Below are positions 15,758-25,060 of a stretch of DNA of 57,038 nt, piece after piece (position 1 is the stretch's first letter; every line of letters begins with the position of its first letter). The notes under the pieces are model-generated. The model was given only the letters and a program-made list of their open reading frames with translations, was not told the DNA's origin and made no database searches. The translations under genes and the position numbers were made by a program. This DNA is from Chlamydiales bacterium (GTDB taxonomy: Bacteria > Chlamydiota > Chlamydiia > Chlamydiales > Rhabdochlamydiaceae): the NCBI GenBank assembly GCA_016185065.1, contig JACPOL010000006.1, positions 1 through 57,038 of the forward strand. The letters are read 5' to 3'.

Positions 15758-16555
15758 ATGTCGAGCTATTCCGTAGATCTATTCAGCCCAACTACCTTTC
15801 AGAGGCCTTGGGGGTGGGATATGGAACGCGATGAGCCTATCGACCTTCCTCTTAAAGAGTCGATGATCGAGTTTGTGACCAACTTCTTTAACTTCATCCC
15901 GGGACTTCAACATGTAGAGGTGACGCACAAAAGCTTAGCAGGGCACTATTTTGTTACGGAGTCCCTCTCCACTCCGTCTACCTTAGAAACAATTGCAAAA
16001 GTCGCCCTATGTTTCACCGTTGTTGTTCCTCTAATTATCCTTCTTGCTCACTTGATTATTCGCTCAGTTTATACTTTCGAATTTACTTGCCCTGCCAACG
16101 CATACAGATTGATTCCTAACAATCTAGGAAGACACTATGGTTTGGATCTTGATACTGCTACACAGTGTCCTGGCAGCAACTACTCAATCTCATTAAGAGA
16201 GGCGATCGACTTTGTTGATGAAGAGCTGTTGAAAGGAAGAGCTGCAAATAAAAGGAAGACCTTCCCAGAGCTAAGGACCGCAGGGGAAGTCAGCGCTGAA
16301 AAGCGAAAGTACACTCTCAATACTATATCTGTGCCGCCAGGAGTAAGCGAGCCATTAAGCCAAAATCAGAGATGGCACCCCTATACCTTCACCGTTCTCG
16401 AAAATATCACGACAAGAATCTCGGGGTCTGTTGTCTTTGACGGCAATAATAACTGGCTAGAGATGATCCTCTCCATGCTTGTTGAAGCAAAGAGAATCAG
16501 TGAGTGGGAAAAGGTAGGGTCTCGTCAGTACCGGATCCTCTTTCCGCAAACTTAA
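15758..16555 (+). CDS. Hypothetical protein with a central membrane helix
   Basis: 265 residues, preceded by the Shine-Dalgarno AGGGAGA. One strong hydrophobic segment lies at about 83-107 (VALCFTVVVPLIILLAHLIIR), with a soluble N-terminal part and a soluble C-terminal part rich in charged and aromatic residues. I do not recognise the family. Environmental chlamydiae carry many such proteins with one bilobed hydrophobic stretch; an inclusion-membrane or effector role is possible but not shown. It ends convergently with the GT9 gene, overlapping 4 nt. Confidence 0.75.
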   Translation: MSSYSVDLFSPTTFQRPWGWDMERDEPIDLPLKESMIEFVTNFFNFIPGLQHVEVTHKSLAGHYFVTESLSTPSTLETIAKVALCFTVVVPLIILLAHLIIRSVYTFEFTCPANAYRLIPNNLGRHYGLDLDTATQCPGSNYSISLREAIDFVDEELLKGRAANKRKTFPELRTAGEVSAEKRKYTLNTISVPPGVSEPLSQNQRWHPYTFTVLENITTRISGSVVFDGNNNWLEMILSMLVEAKRISEWEKVGSRQYRILFPQT

Positions 16556-17664
16556 TTTTTCTGCACGAGATTGAGAACGGGTATCCCTAGCTCTTCGACA
16601 GCTTGTGTAACTTGGCTAGTTGAGAGGGTGTAGAGGCACTCGCTCCTCTTGCTTCCCCCGCACCCATCCATGAAGCAGGGGCGGCAAGAAAAGGGCTGAG
16701 CAACGACTTTTGCGCGGGGGTTCTGCCAAGGCCCCCAGTTGATCTCCGATGAGGGACCAAAGAGCGCAACAACGGGCGTTTTGAGCGCCGAGGCGATGTG
16801 CAGAGGCACTGAGTCGACGCAGATCAGGCATCTACTCAGTTCAATCAACGCACCGAGCTCCTTCAATGTCATCTTCCCCCCAAGGTCCAGAAATGAGCCA
16901 TCGGGCAGATCCTTGACGATCTCCTGAATAAAGGCGCGCTCCTCCGCATCTGGCCCGGAGGAGAGGACGACTCTGCCGCCGAGCCTGCGAATAAGCTCTG
17001 CCGTAAATGCGGGCGGGGGACACTTGAAGCGCCAGCGGGAAACAGGATGTATGAGGAAGAATCCCCCCTCTTCAAGTCCAGCCTCTTTAAGATGGGCTTC
17101 GATCTTTTTTCGCGCGCTATCCGGAACGTGAAAGAAGAGCTCCTTCTCGTTAACTTCAGGAAAGATCCCCACTCTTCGAAGTAGATCCAGCTGCTTTTCA
17201 ACAGTGTGCCTCGGTGTGCGCGGAGCCTTGGCGATGTGGGTGTAGATCCTCTTCTTTCCGATAAAGCCGCTCTTGCCGGGGTCGAATCCTGCGCGGCACT
17301 TGGCTCCGGACAGGAGAGCGACGATCGCTCCCCGATCCCCTTCCGTTAAGTTGAGGACGAGATCGTATCTCTTCTTTCGGATGCCGAGAAGCAGCTGCGC
17401 TTCTTTCCAGAGCCTTACAAAAAGGGAGCGCTTCTTGATCTTCTGGTCATAGGTGACAAAATTTTCAATTGCAGGATGCCCCTCGAGCATCGGAAGCGTC
17501 TCTTTGTAGATGAGAGCGTCGATCTGAGCGTCTGGAAATCTTTTTTTTAAGAGAGAAAAAACAGGCGATGTAAGGAGGACATCTCCATGGTGGCGGAGCT
17601 TCACAACGAGGATGCGCTCCACTCGAGAAAGGTCTGGATAGTTGCCGTAGCTCATATTGTGCAT
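16552..17664 (-). CDS. waaQ: Glycosyltransferase family 9 (heptosyltransferase-like)
   Basis: 370 residues. GT9 features: N-terminal RILVVKLRHHGDVLLTSPVFSLLKKRFP, the Rossmann-like core YDLVLNLTEGDRGAIVALLSGA, the sugar-nucleotide-domain stretch FFLIHPVSRWRFKCPP and the C-terminal CVDSVPLHIASALKTPVVALFGPSSEINWGPW. RWRFK, KCPP and the late cysteines (PFSCRPCFMDGCGG) resemble WaaQ, the branch-heptose transferase. Chlamydiaceae LPS lacks heptose, so substrate assignment is uncertain; another sugar could be transferred. It stands alone on the minus strand. Confidence 0.85.
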   Translation of the reverse strand: MHNMSYGNYPDLSRVERILVVKLRHHGDVLLTSPVFSLLKKRFPDAQIDALIYKETLPMLEGHPAIENFVTYDQKIKKRSLFVRLWKEAQLLLGIRKKRYDLVLNLTEGDRGAIVALLSGAKCRAGFDPGKSGFIGKKRIYTHIAKAPRTPRHTVEKQLDLLRRVGIFPEVNEKELFFHVPDSARKKIEAHLKEAGLEEGGFFLIHPVSRWRFKCPPPAFTAELIRRLGGRVVLSSGPDAEERAFIQEIVKDLPDGSFLDLGGKMTLKELGALIELSRCLICVDSVPLHIASALKTPVVALFGPSSEINWGPWQNPRAKVVAQPFSCRPCFMDGCGGSKRSECLYTLSTSQVTQAVEELGIPVLNLVQKN

Positions 17665-17685
17665 GAGAATAATTTAGCCACTTCT

Positions 17686-17726
17686 TATAATACAAGGCCG
17701 TTACACAATTACGTCTATTTAGGAGA
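17686..17726 (+). promoter_or_regulatory. -10 element and Shine-Dalgarno of ndk
   Basis: A perfect TATAAT at 17686-17691 precedes ndk by 42 nt and AGGAGA at 17721-17726 is 6 nt before its ATG. No good -35 box is seen at standard spacing. Confidence 0.45.
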
Positions 17727-17732
17727 ATAAAG

Positions 17733-18158
17733 ATGGCCCTCGAACAGACCCTTTCTATCATTAAACCCGACGGCGTTGCCGGCAATCACATCGGCGAGAT
17801 CATCGCCCGCTTTGAAAAATCTGGGCTAAAGATTGTAGGAGCAAAGATGCTCCACCTCAGCCCCGAGCAAGCAAAAGGCTTCTACGCTGTACACGCTCAC
17901 CGCCCCTTCTTCCAAGAACTGATTAACTTCATGATCTCAGGCCCTTGCCTCATCATGGTTCTCGAAGGACAAGATGCTGTGATGAAGAATCGCAATCTGA
18001 TGGGAGCGACAAATCCGAAAGAAGCTGCGCCAGGAACGATCCGCGCTGACTTTGCAAAGACGATCGACAAGAACGCGGTACACGGCTCTGACAGCCTAGA
18101 GAATGCGAAGACCGAAATCGCCTTCTTCTTCCGCCCAAACGAGATCATCTCCCGTTAA
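17733..18158 (+). CDS. ndk: Nucleoside diphosphate kinase
   Basis: 141 residues, the normal bacterial size. Transfers gamma-phosphate from ATP to NDPs through a phosphohistidine. The start [12 protein letters not shown], the Kpn-loop region, [18 protein letters not shown] and the active-site motif NAVHGSDS with His117 are all intact. The AGGAGA Shine-Dalgarno and perfect -10 suggest strong expression. It is followed by a palindromic spacer shared with the convergent pckA. Confidence 0.97.
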   Translation: MALEQTLSIIKPDGVAGNHIGEIIARFEKSGLKIVGAKMLHLSPEQAKGFYAVHAHRPFFQELINFMISGPCLIMVLEGQDAVMKNRNLMGATNPKEAAPGTIRADFAKTIDKNAVHGSDSLENAKTEIAFFFRPNEIISR

Positions 18159-18176
18159 GAAGAAAAGAAAAAGAGG

Positions 18177-18325
18177 GAGTTTTACACAGAGATCACAGAG
18201 ACACAGAGAGGGAAGAGAAGAGAAAAATTGCCGCGAAGCGGCAGAGCATCCATCTTTTCTGCGGTGAGCAGAAAAGATGATCTTCTCCTCTTTCTCTCAA
18301 GTCTCTGTGATCTCTGTGTAAACTC
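18177..18325. repeat. Palindromic spacer between convergent ndk and pckA
   Basis: Arms 18177-18202 and 18301-18325 are inverted repeats with a single 1-nt bulge, core TACACAGAGATCACAGAG. Inside are two further hairpins: GCCGC-GAA-GCGGC and CATCTTTTCTGC-GGTGA-GCAGAAAAGATG. The whole gap between the two stop codons could fold into one branched structure acting as a bidirectional terminator. Its arm differs from all other elements in this window. Confidence 0.8.
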
Positions 18326-18327
18326 TT

Positions 18328-20142
18328 CTAATCTTTTGCAGTGTTAATGCGGGTGCGGAGGGCATCGAGCTCTTGGGAGAGGAGAGGAGGCAGGTGGCTG
18401 CCGAAGATGGAGAAGTAGCTTTTGATCCCTTCGATCTCTTTCAGCCACTCTGTTTGATCGATTGCGAAGAGCTGCTTCAGGTTCTCCTTGGGAAGGGGAA
18501 GATCGATAAGATCGAGAGCACCCTCTTTCGGAATCCAGCCAAGAGGAGTCGAAAGAGCAGAATCTCTTCCTGAAGTTCTTTCAAAGATCCATTTTAAGAT
18601 GCGGACGTTTTCGCCAAAGCCGGGCCAGAGAAATTTTCCATCTGAAGACTTTCTAAACCAGTTCACGTAGTAGATGCGCGGCAGCTTGTCGGCTGCTATG
18701 AGTTTTCCCATATCTAGCCAGTGCTGAAAATAGTCGCCCATATTGTAACCGCAAAAAGGGAGCATCGCGAAGGGGTCGTGTCTGAGCTTGCCAACTTCGC
18801 CCTTTGCTGCAGCAGTTGTTTCGGAAGAGAGGGTGGCCCCAAGGAAGGTGCCGTGCTGCCAGCTTAAAGCTTCAAAGACAAGAGGCAGTGTAGAGCTTCT
18901 TCTCCCTCCGAAGATGATAGCAGAGATGGGAACTCCTTTGGGATCATTCCATTTTGAATCTAGAACCGGACATTGACTAATAGGCGCAGTGAAGCGCGAA
19001 TTGGGATGAGCAGCCTTCGTCTGAGAAGCCGGAGTCCAGCTCTCCCCTGTCCAGCTGATGAGCTTCTCAGGGGGTTCTGGGGTCATCCCCTCCCACCAGA
19101 CATCTCCATCGGGCGTGAGCGCAACATTCGTAAAAATAGTGTTCTTCTCAATCGCGCGCATCGCATTGGGATTCGACTGGTAGGAGGTGCCGGGCGCAAC
19201 TCCAAAAAGGCCAGCTTCGGGATTGATCGCATAGAGCTTGCCATCAGGGCCTATCTTCATCCAGGCGATGTCATCACCGACACACTCGATCTTCCAGCCG
19301 TTTAACGTCGAACTGAGCATCGCAAGGTTTGTCTTGCCGCAAGCTGAAGGAAAAGCCGCTGCAATGTAGCGCTTCTCTCCCTGAGGATTGGTAACGGACA
19401 GGATGAGCATATGCTCTGCTAGCCACTGCTCTTCTCGAGCCATGACTGAGGCGATTCTAAGGGCAAAACACTTCTTTCCAAGAAGGGCGTTTCCTCCATA
19501 ACCACTGCCGAACGACCAGATGCTTCTCTCTTCTGGGAAGTGAACGATGTGACGCTTGTCGGGCGCACAAGGCCAGGTGGAGTCCTTCTCTCCTGGAGAG
19601 AGTGGTGCGCCAACAGAGTGCATGCAGGGGACAAAAAAATCATTTTTTAAGGCTTTTAGCACCGGGCTGCCCACGCGCGTCATGATGTGCATGTTGACGA
19701 CAGCGTAAGGAGAGTCTGTGATCTGCACGCCAATATGTGATATTAAAGAGCCGCAGGGGCCCATGCAGAAGGGGATGACATACATCTTTCTTCCGCGCAT
19801 GCACCCTTTAAATAGCTCTTTTAAGGTGGCGCGCATCTCTTCGGGATCCCGCCAGTTATTGGTCGGGCCCGCCTGCTCTTTTGTCTTGCTGCAGATGAAT
19901 GTGCACTCTTCTACGCGCGCGACATCATCGGGGTGCGAGCGGCAGAGAAAACTACCTGGACGTTTTTTGGGATTAAGAGGGATGAAGGTTCCCTTATTCA
20001 CAAGCTCTTTACAGAGAGCGTCATACTCCTCTTTCGAGCCGTTGCAAAGGTGCACGCTTTCGGGTGTACAGAGCGCGATGGCCTCTTCAACCCAGCGGAT
20101 CAGACCCTGATTGGTAGTCCACCGTCGAAGATCTGCGCTCAT
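18328..20142 (-). CDS. pckA: Phosphoenolpyruvate carboxykinase (GTP)
   Basis: 604 residues, the size of GTP-dependent enzymes (ATP-dependent ones are about 540). Converts oxaloacetate and GTP to phosphoenolpyruvate. Key motifs: [31 protein letters not shown], kinase P-loop FPSACGKTN (264-272) containing the reactive cysteine, [25 protein letters not shown] and [12 protein letters not shown]. Its start abuts the mreB stop, so the two are co-transcribed, the same pairing as in Chlamydia (CT709/CT710 from memory). Confidence 0.97.
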   Translation of the reverse strand: MSADLRRWTTNQGLIRWVEEAIALCTPESVHLCNGSKEEYDALCKELVNKGTFIPLNPKKRPGSFLCRSHPDDVARVEECTFICSKTKEQAGPTNNWRDPEEMRATLKELFKGCMRGRKMYVIPFCMGPCGSLISHIGVQITDSPYAVVNMHIMTRVGSPVLKALKNDFFVPCMHSVGAPLSPGEKDSTWPCAPDKRHIVHFPEERSIWSFGSGYGGNALLGKKCFALRIASVMAREEQWLAEHMLILSVTNPQGEKRYIAAAFPSACGKTNLAMLSSTLNGWKIECVGDDIAWMKIGPDGKLYAINPEAGLFGVAPGTSYQSNPNAMRAIEKNTIFTNVALTPDGDVWWEGMTPEPPEKLISWTGESWTPASQTKAAHPNSRFTAPISQCPVLDSKWNDPKGVPISAIIFGGRRSSTLPLVFEALSWQHGTFLGATLSSETTAAAKGEVGKLRHDPFAMLPFCGYNMGDYFQHWLDMGKLIAADKLPRIYYVNWFRKSSDGKFLWPGFGENVRILKWIFERTSGRDSALSTPLGWIPKEGALDLIDLPLPKENLKQLFAIDQTEWLKEIEGIKSYFSIFGSHLPPLLSQELDALRTRINTAKD

Positions 20143-21237
20143 TTAGAGACTCTGCTTGCGCTTCTTGAACTTGTATAAGTATTCGAGAGCTTTGCCCGTT
20201 CCCAGGCAGACGGCAAGAAGTGGGCTCTGTGCCACGATGACAGGAAGTCCCGTCTCTTTGATTAGAGCTTTATCAAGACCTTTGATTAGCGCGCCGCCAC
20301 CCGCAAGCACCATTCCCCTCTCAACGAGGTCTGCTGCAAGTTCAGGAGGGCACTTCTCTAAAGTGAGCTTGACGCTCTCGATGATCTGCTGGATAGGCTC
20401 AGCAAGACACTCGCGTATCTCGACCGAGTTAATTCTTTTTGTGAGGGGCAGGCCGGCGACCTGGTCGCGACCGCGCACCTCCATCTCGAGCTCATGGTCT
20501 CCCAGAGGGTAGGCCGAGCCGATCGTCATCTTAATCTCTTCGGCAGTTCTTGGGCCGATCATGAGATTATAGGTACGGCGCATGTAGTTGACGATGCACT
20601 CGTCAAACTCATCACCCGCTATGCGGAGAGATCTGGACTCTACGATGCCACCGAGAGAGATGATCGCAATTTCAGTTGTACCGCCGCCCACGTCGATGAT
20701 CATGTTTGCACATGGCTCATGGACAGGCATGTCGACTCCGATTGCAGCAGCCATCGGCTCTTCAATCAGAATGACCTCTTGAGCGCCAGCTCTCAGGGCC
20801 GAGTCTTCTACGGCTCTCTTCTCTACACCTGTAATGCCTGAAGGAACTGCGATGAGGATTTTAGGGCGGAAGAGGCTGCGCGCAGGAGTGACTCTTTTAA
20901 TAAGGGCTTTAAGCATCCCCTCTGCGATTTCAAAATCTGCGATGACCCCATCTTTCATGGGGCGGACAGCATGGATCTTTCTCGGTGTTTTTCCAAGCAT
21001 CGCCTTCGCTTTATGGCCGACGGCTAAGACCTCATTAGTAGTGGAGTCTACGGCGACAACGGAGGGCTCAGCGAGAACGATGCCTTTTCCGCGGACGTAA
21101 ACGAGAGTATTTGCAGTGCCTAAGTCGATACCGATATCGCTGGAGAAAAGACCGGCAAAACGCCCATACTTTTCAAATAGATTCTGACCTGCTTTAAGAA
21201 TGACACTTTTAATGTCTTGTTGATTGGAATTATTCAT
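20143..21237 (-). CDS. mreB: Rod-shape/division actin homologue MreB
   Basis: 364 residues. Actin-fold ATPase; in chlamydiae, which lack FtsZ, MreB directs septal peptidoglycan synthesis. Phosphate-1 motif [34 protein letters not shown], phosphate-2 motif [19 protein letters not shown] and adenosine motif [15 protein letters not shown] are intact. It lies between the SNF2 gene (3-nt gap) and pckA with no gap, so all three probably form one operon. Confidence 0.97.
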   Translation of the reverse strand: MNNSNQQDIKSVILKAGQNLFEKYGRFAGLFSSDIGIDLGTANTLVYVRGKGIVLAEPSVVAVDSTTNEVLAVGHKAKAMLGKTPRKIHAVRPMKDGVIADFEIAEGMLKALIKRVTPARSLFRPKILIAVPSGITGVEKRAVEDSALRAGAQEVILIEEPMAAAIGVDMPVHEPCANMIIDVGGGTTEIAIISLGGIVESRSLRIAGDEFDECIVNYMRRTYNLMIGPRTAEEIKMTIGSAYPLGDHELEMEVRGRDQVAGLPLTKRINSVEIRECLAEPIQQIIESVKLTLEKCPPELAADLVERGMVLAGGGALIKGLDKALIKETGLPVIVAQSPLLAVCLGTGKALEYLYKFKKRKQSL

Positions 21238-21240
21238 GAG

Positions 21241-24200
21241 TTATGTTTTTAGAAGTTCTAATACATCTTCCCAAGTAAGCTTAGATATAGCCTCATCATC
21301 GCAGCTCACCACTTTCTTGACTAATCCTTTTTTCCTCTTCTGCATCTCGGCGATCTTCTCTTCGATCGTCCCGAGCGTAATGAGCTTATAGGCTGAGACT
21401 GAATTCTTCTGACCGATTCGGTGGACGCGGTCGGTCGCCTGGTTCTCGACGGCAGGGTTCCACCACATATCATAGTGGATGACCGTGTCGGCGCCAACGA
21501 GGTTCAATCCCGTGCCGCCAGCTTTTAGCGAGACCAGGAAGACAGGGATGGAGGCGTCTTCATTAAATTTTTTAACTACTTCCAAGCGATTCTTGGTAGA
21601 GCCATCCAGATAAGCGAAACGGATCCCCTTCTGTTCGAAGTCGTCCCTCATAATCTGGAGCATGCGGGTATACTGACTAAAGATCACCGTTTTATGCTTT
21701 CCTTCGATCAGCGTTTGAAGGAGGTCGACAAGCATGTCATACTTGGACGAGTCCCCAATCTCCGCCTTCTCTTTTGCAAAGATCGCTGGGTGACAGCAGA
21801 TCTGTTTAAGGCGTGTGAGAGTAGCGAGGACGTGGATCTGAACGCGGTCGAAACCATCTCTTTGAACCAGCTTGGTAAGCTCGTCGCGGGCAGAAGCTGC
21901 GTAAGAGCGGTAGAGATCTTGCTGAACGTCGCTGAGTTTGCAATGGTAGACGTTCTCGGAGACAGGAGGAAGATCATCAAGCACATCGCTCTTCATGCGG
22001 CGCAAGATGAATGGAGCCACCTTTTTGCGTAGATATTCGAGGTTCTTGGTAAGTTCTGGACCCGAAACGCGCACATACTTCTCTACAAAGCGCTCGTAAC
22101 CGCTTAAGAATCCGGGCATGAGGAAGTCGAATAGACTCCAGAGCTCGTCCAGCGAATTCTCGATAGGTGTACCGGAGAGAATCAGGCGGTGGTCTGCCTG
22201 CACCATCTTGACCGATTTAGCATTGCGTGTGCCGCGATTCTTAATATGCTGAGCCTCATCGAGGATCACGTAGGAGAATTGAACCGTCTTATAGCTCTCA
22301 ATGTCTTTCTGCAGCAGCGTGTATGAGGTGATTACCACATCATACTTCTCAATCGTATCGATAAGGCGCTTGCGTTGAGAGGGAATGCCATCTACAACCT
22401 GCGCTTTTATGCCCGCATTAAACTTATTAAACTCTTCGCGCCAGTTATGCAGAAGGGAGGTTGGGCAGACGATGAGGCAGACCTTCTTCTGTTTGCTTCG
22501 AAGCTGCGTAATTGCAACGATCGCCTGCAACGTCTTTCCAAGACCCATATCATCGGCGAGAATCCCGTTAAGATACATGAGGCGGAGGCGCTCAAGCCAC
22601 TTAACCCCATCTGCTTGGTAGGAGCGCAGAGTAGCTTTCACCTCTTTCGGAACAGCGCTGAAAGTAAACTGCTTCTCCCCTAGCATCTGCTTGCGGATTT
22701 CAAGCAGCTTGTCCGAGATCTCAACTTCGACAGGAAGCCCTTTAAATGAGTCTGCATCGATATTGGCAAGACTCCAGAGCGGCCTCTCCATCTTGTGATC
22801 TTCTAATACATTGATTCCCAGCTCGTCAAAAACCTGAACAACGCCGCTGATTCTATCCAGATCGAGGACGAGAATCTTGGACATCTTTCCACTATCGGAG
22901 CTCTTCTTGCCCTGTTTCATCTTGGGAGAGTCCAACTCGATAAACGCCTTCTTGGAGGCGATGCACTCCCAGAGCTGATCCAGCTTAACGCCTTTTAAAG
23001 CCCCATTTACCTTCAGATCGATCTCGTAGATATCGATTCGGTGGGAAGGAGCGAGCTTCAGCGTGAACTCTGTCTGATCGTAGATGAACTGGTCTAAGAG
23101 ATTCTGCGGGCAGTTGAATGTGACGCGCTCCTGATTGCGAGGAATCAGATCGGTCATAAATTCAACGATCTTCTTGTCGGACTTAGTGACGTAAGCGCCC
23201 ATCTCTGGATTAAAAATGAAATCTGAAAAGAGATCTTCGATGATCTTGCGCTCTTCAACTAGATTGCGCGCAAGAACCCCCTCTTCTGTAACGAAAGATG
23301 TGACGTCATTATAAGTGAGCTGAGTTGGAGCTGCAGGAATCTTATGGTGGTCGTAGTGGAAGTGGAGCACAGCATCGAGCTCACCATTTAAAAACGAGAG
23401 GTCGCAGCTCGCACGCACCTGCCCTACGTAGGGAAGAGTAACAAAGTCTTCGATCACACGCTGGTTTGCCACTTCTGTAAATCGGCTGAGCTCGGGAAGA
23501 GCATTCTCAACAAATGTTCCAAAAAGAGGCTGAGGAACCGTCATCTCGCGAATCGGGTGCAGATTGCGCAGGTGAAGACGAGTAATCTGTGCAGGGAAGC
23601 GGTAGTAGGCGTTCTGATAGAGCATGCCAGGCTTGGCACATTCAAAAAACTTCGCATCTTCAATCTGGACGACATTTCCACTGACCACAAGAGTGGGATT
23701 CAGAAGAATTTTTGAAGTCGGAGGAGGAATATATTCAAGGGCGAAGCGAAATTGCGCCGGCTGCAGCGAGAAGCGCAGCGGAGACTCTAGACTGCTCTCA
23801 TATAACCCGTTAAGAGTGGGGAGCTCCTCATCTTGAGGAGAAAATCCAAGATTTACAGCCGCCTCGGAGGCGATCTCGTGGGCTTTAGCGAGGATGAGGC
23901 CAAACACCTCGCCATCGATGCTCGCGGCTCTCTGAGCTCTCTCTGAACCTATCGCATCTGGAAAGCGCGCATGGTCCATGATCATGCCTACAATCTCTTG
24001 CTGCGAGGCGTCGAAGGAGTCTTTTGAGAAGCGGAAGCGCTTACTTCCAATGAAGAGCTGCTCTCCGTAGCGCATCTTCTCAAGAAACTGCTTGATGTTG
24101 GGGATGTGCAGAGGCTTCGAACGGGAGGGCAAGCGGAGCGCAATCTGTATCTCCACCAGATTCTTCCCATCCTTATCCCCTTGAGTAAGCGGAGTAAATA

Positions 24201-24741
24201 CGAGCGAGAATTCGGCGCGGTCGATCTCATGCTTTTCAGGCGCTCTAAAGAAGGGAGAGATCGCGAGAAGCTCTGAAGAGGTGATATACTCTTGAAGCAT
24301 CTGCTTCTGGAACTGCTCCTCCTGCCTCTGAACCTCTTTTGTCTCCGCCTCTTTCACCTTCTGAAGGATGTTCTCCTTCTCTTCCTTGTCGAAATCCTCT
24401 TCTTCAGAAAGCTGTTTTAAATCGGTCTCTTTTGAGTAGCTAACTAGAATGCGATCCAGATGCTCTTCGAGATAGAAGAGAAGCGCCGCTAAGTGGTGGC
24501 AGTCGTAGTTATAAGGACAGTCGCAATCTGAATCGATCAGCTCGCACTCTTCGCGGTTAATCTCGATCTCGCTCTCGTAACTGTTCTCAAACTGTCCGGA
24601 GATCCGGCCCACGATGCGCATCGAGCGGCCATCGAGATGGAGCAGCTTTGCAGAGACAACTTTTTTCTTTTCAAAGAGCTCTTTCCCCTCTTTGACGATG
24701 TTCGATGAGAAATCTTGTTTTAACTTGCGAAAGTTCAGCAT
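21241..24741 (-). CDS. SWI/SNF-family DNA helicase with SWIM zinc finger
   Basis: 1166 residues from ATG 24741; an in-frame ATG at 24828 would add 29 residues that look unlike the family, and neither start has a clear Shine-Dalgarno. A SWIM zinc-binding motif (CDCPYNYDCHHLAALLFYL) lies near residue 75-95, a charged coiled region follows, then a long middle domain, and the C-terminal half is a Snf2 ATPase: DDMGLGKTLQAI (Walker A), DEAQHIK, SGTPIENSLDELWSLF and QATDRVHRIGQ. Such bacterial RapA/HepA relatives remodel nucleic acid-protein complexes. Same neighbours as in Chlamydia (upstream of mreB). Confidence 0.93.
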   Translation of the reverse strand: MLNFRKLKQDFSSNIVKEGKELFEKKKVVSAKLLHLDGRSMRIVGRISGQFENSYESEIEINREECELIDSDCDCPYNYDCHHLAALLFYLEEHLDRILVSYSKETDLKQLSEEEDFDKEEKENILQKVKEAETKEVQRQEEQFQKQMLQEYITSSELLAISPFFRAPEKHEIDRAEFSLVFTPLTQGDKDGKNLVEIQIALRLPSRSKPLHIPNIKQFLEKMRYGEQLFIGSKRFRFSKDSFDASQQEIVGMIMDHARFPDAIGSERAQRAASIDGEVFGLILAKAHEIASEAAVNLGFSPQDEELPTLNGLYESSLESPLRFSLQPAQFRFALEYIPPPTSKILLNPTLVVSGNVVQIEDAKFFECAKPGMLYQNAYYRFPAQITRLHLRNLHPIREMTVPQPLFGTFVENALPELSRFTEVANQRVIEDFVTLPYVGQVRASCDLSFLNGELDAVLHFHYDHHKIPAAPTQLTYNDVTSFVTEEGVLARNLVEERKIIEDLFSDFIFNPEMGAYVTKSDKKIVEFMTDLIPRNQERVTFNCPQNLLDQFIYDQTEFTLKLAPSHRIDIYEIDLKVNGALKGVKLDQLWECIASKKAFIELDSPKMKQGKKSSDSGKMSKILVLDLDRISGVVQVFDELGINVLEDHKMERPLWSLANIDADSFKGLPVEVEISDKLLEIRKQMLGEKQFTFSAVPKEVKATLRSYQADGVKWLERLRLMYLNGILADDMGLGKTLQAIVAITQLRSKQKKVCLIVCPTSLLHNWREEFNKFNAGIKAQVVDGIPSQRKRLIDTIEKYDVVITSYTLLQKDIESYKTVQFSYVILDEAQHIKNRGTRNAKSVKMVQADHRLILSGTPIENSLDELWSLFDFLMPGFLSGYERFVEKYVRVSGPELTKNLEYLRKKVAPFILRRMKSDVLDDLPPVSENVYHCKLSDVQQDLYRSYAASARDELTKLVQRDGFDRVQIHVLATLTRLKQICCHPAIFAKEKAEIGDSSKYDMLVDLLQTLIEGKHKTVIFSQYTRMLQIMRDDFEQKGIRFAYLDGSTKNRLEVVKKFNEDASIPVFLVSLKAGGTGLNLVGADTVIHYDMWWNPAVENQATDRVHRIGQKNSVSAYKLITLGTIEEKIAEMQKRKKGLVKKVVSCDDEAISKLTWEDVLELLKT

Positions 24742-24966
24742 AATCCGTTGAGTTTTTTCTGAACCTATCTGCAAACTCAAAAACTTATTATTTGCGGATA
24801 GGGTCTTAGTTTTTCCATGCTTGTACATTTTTTCTTTAAGTCCCGCAACAAAAAAAAGAATCTACACTTTGCACTGCTCTATGAAGCTAAACTGTTTTTC
24901 GGTGAGCTAGCGAAAAATAGTGAAAAAAATAACGGGGCCGATTAATGTATTTCTTTTTGATTTGAT

Positions 24967-25038
24967 GCGGGTGTAGCTCAGTGGTAGAGCATCACGTTGC
25001 CAACGTGAGGGTCGTGAGTTCGAACCTCATCACCCGCT
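24967..25038 (+). tRNA. tRNA-Gly (anticodon GCC)
   Basis: 72-nt cloverleaf: acceptor GCGGGTG/CACCCGC, D stem GCTC/GAGC, anticodon stem TCACG/CGTGA with loop TTGCCAA (GCC), T arm GTGAG-TTCGAAC-CTCAT with one wobble, discriminator T. CCA is not encoded. It ends 22 nt before the tig start, so a shared transcript with tig is likely. Confidence 0.97.
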
Positions 25039-25060
25039 ATGACCTTCTTGAGGAGTTTCC

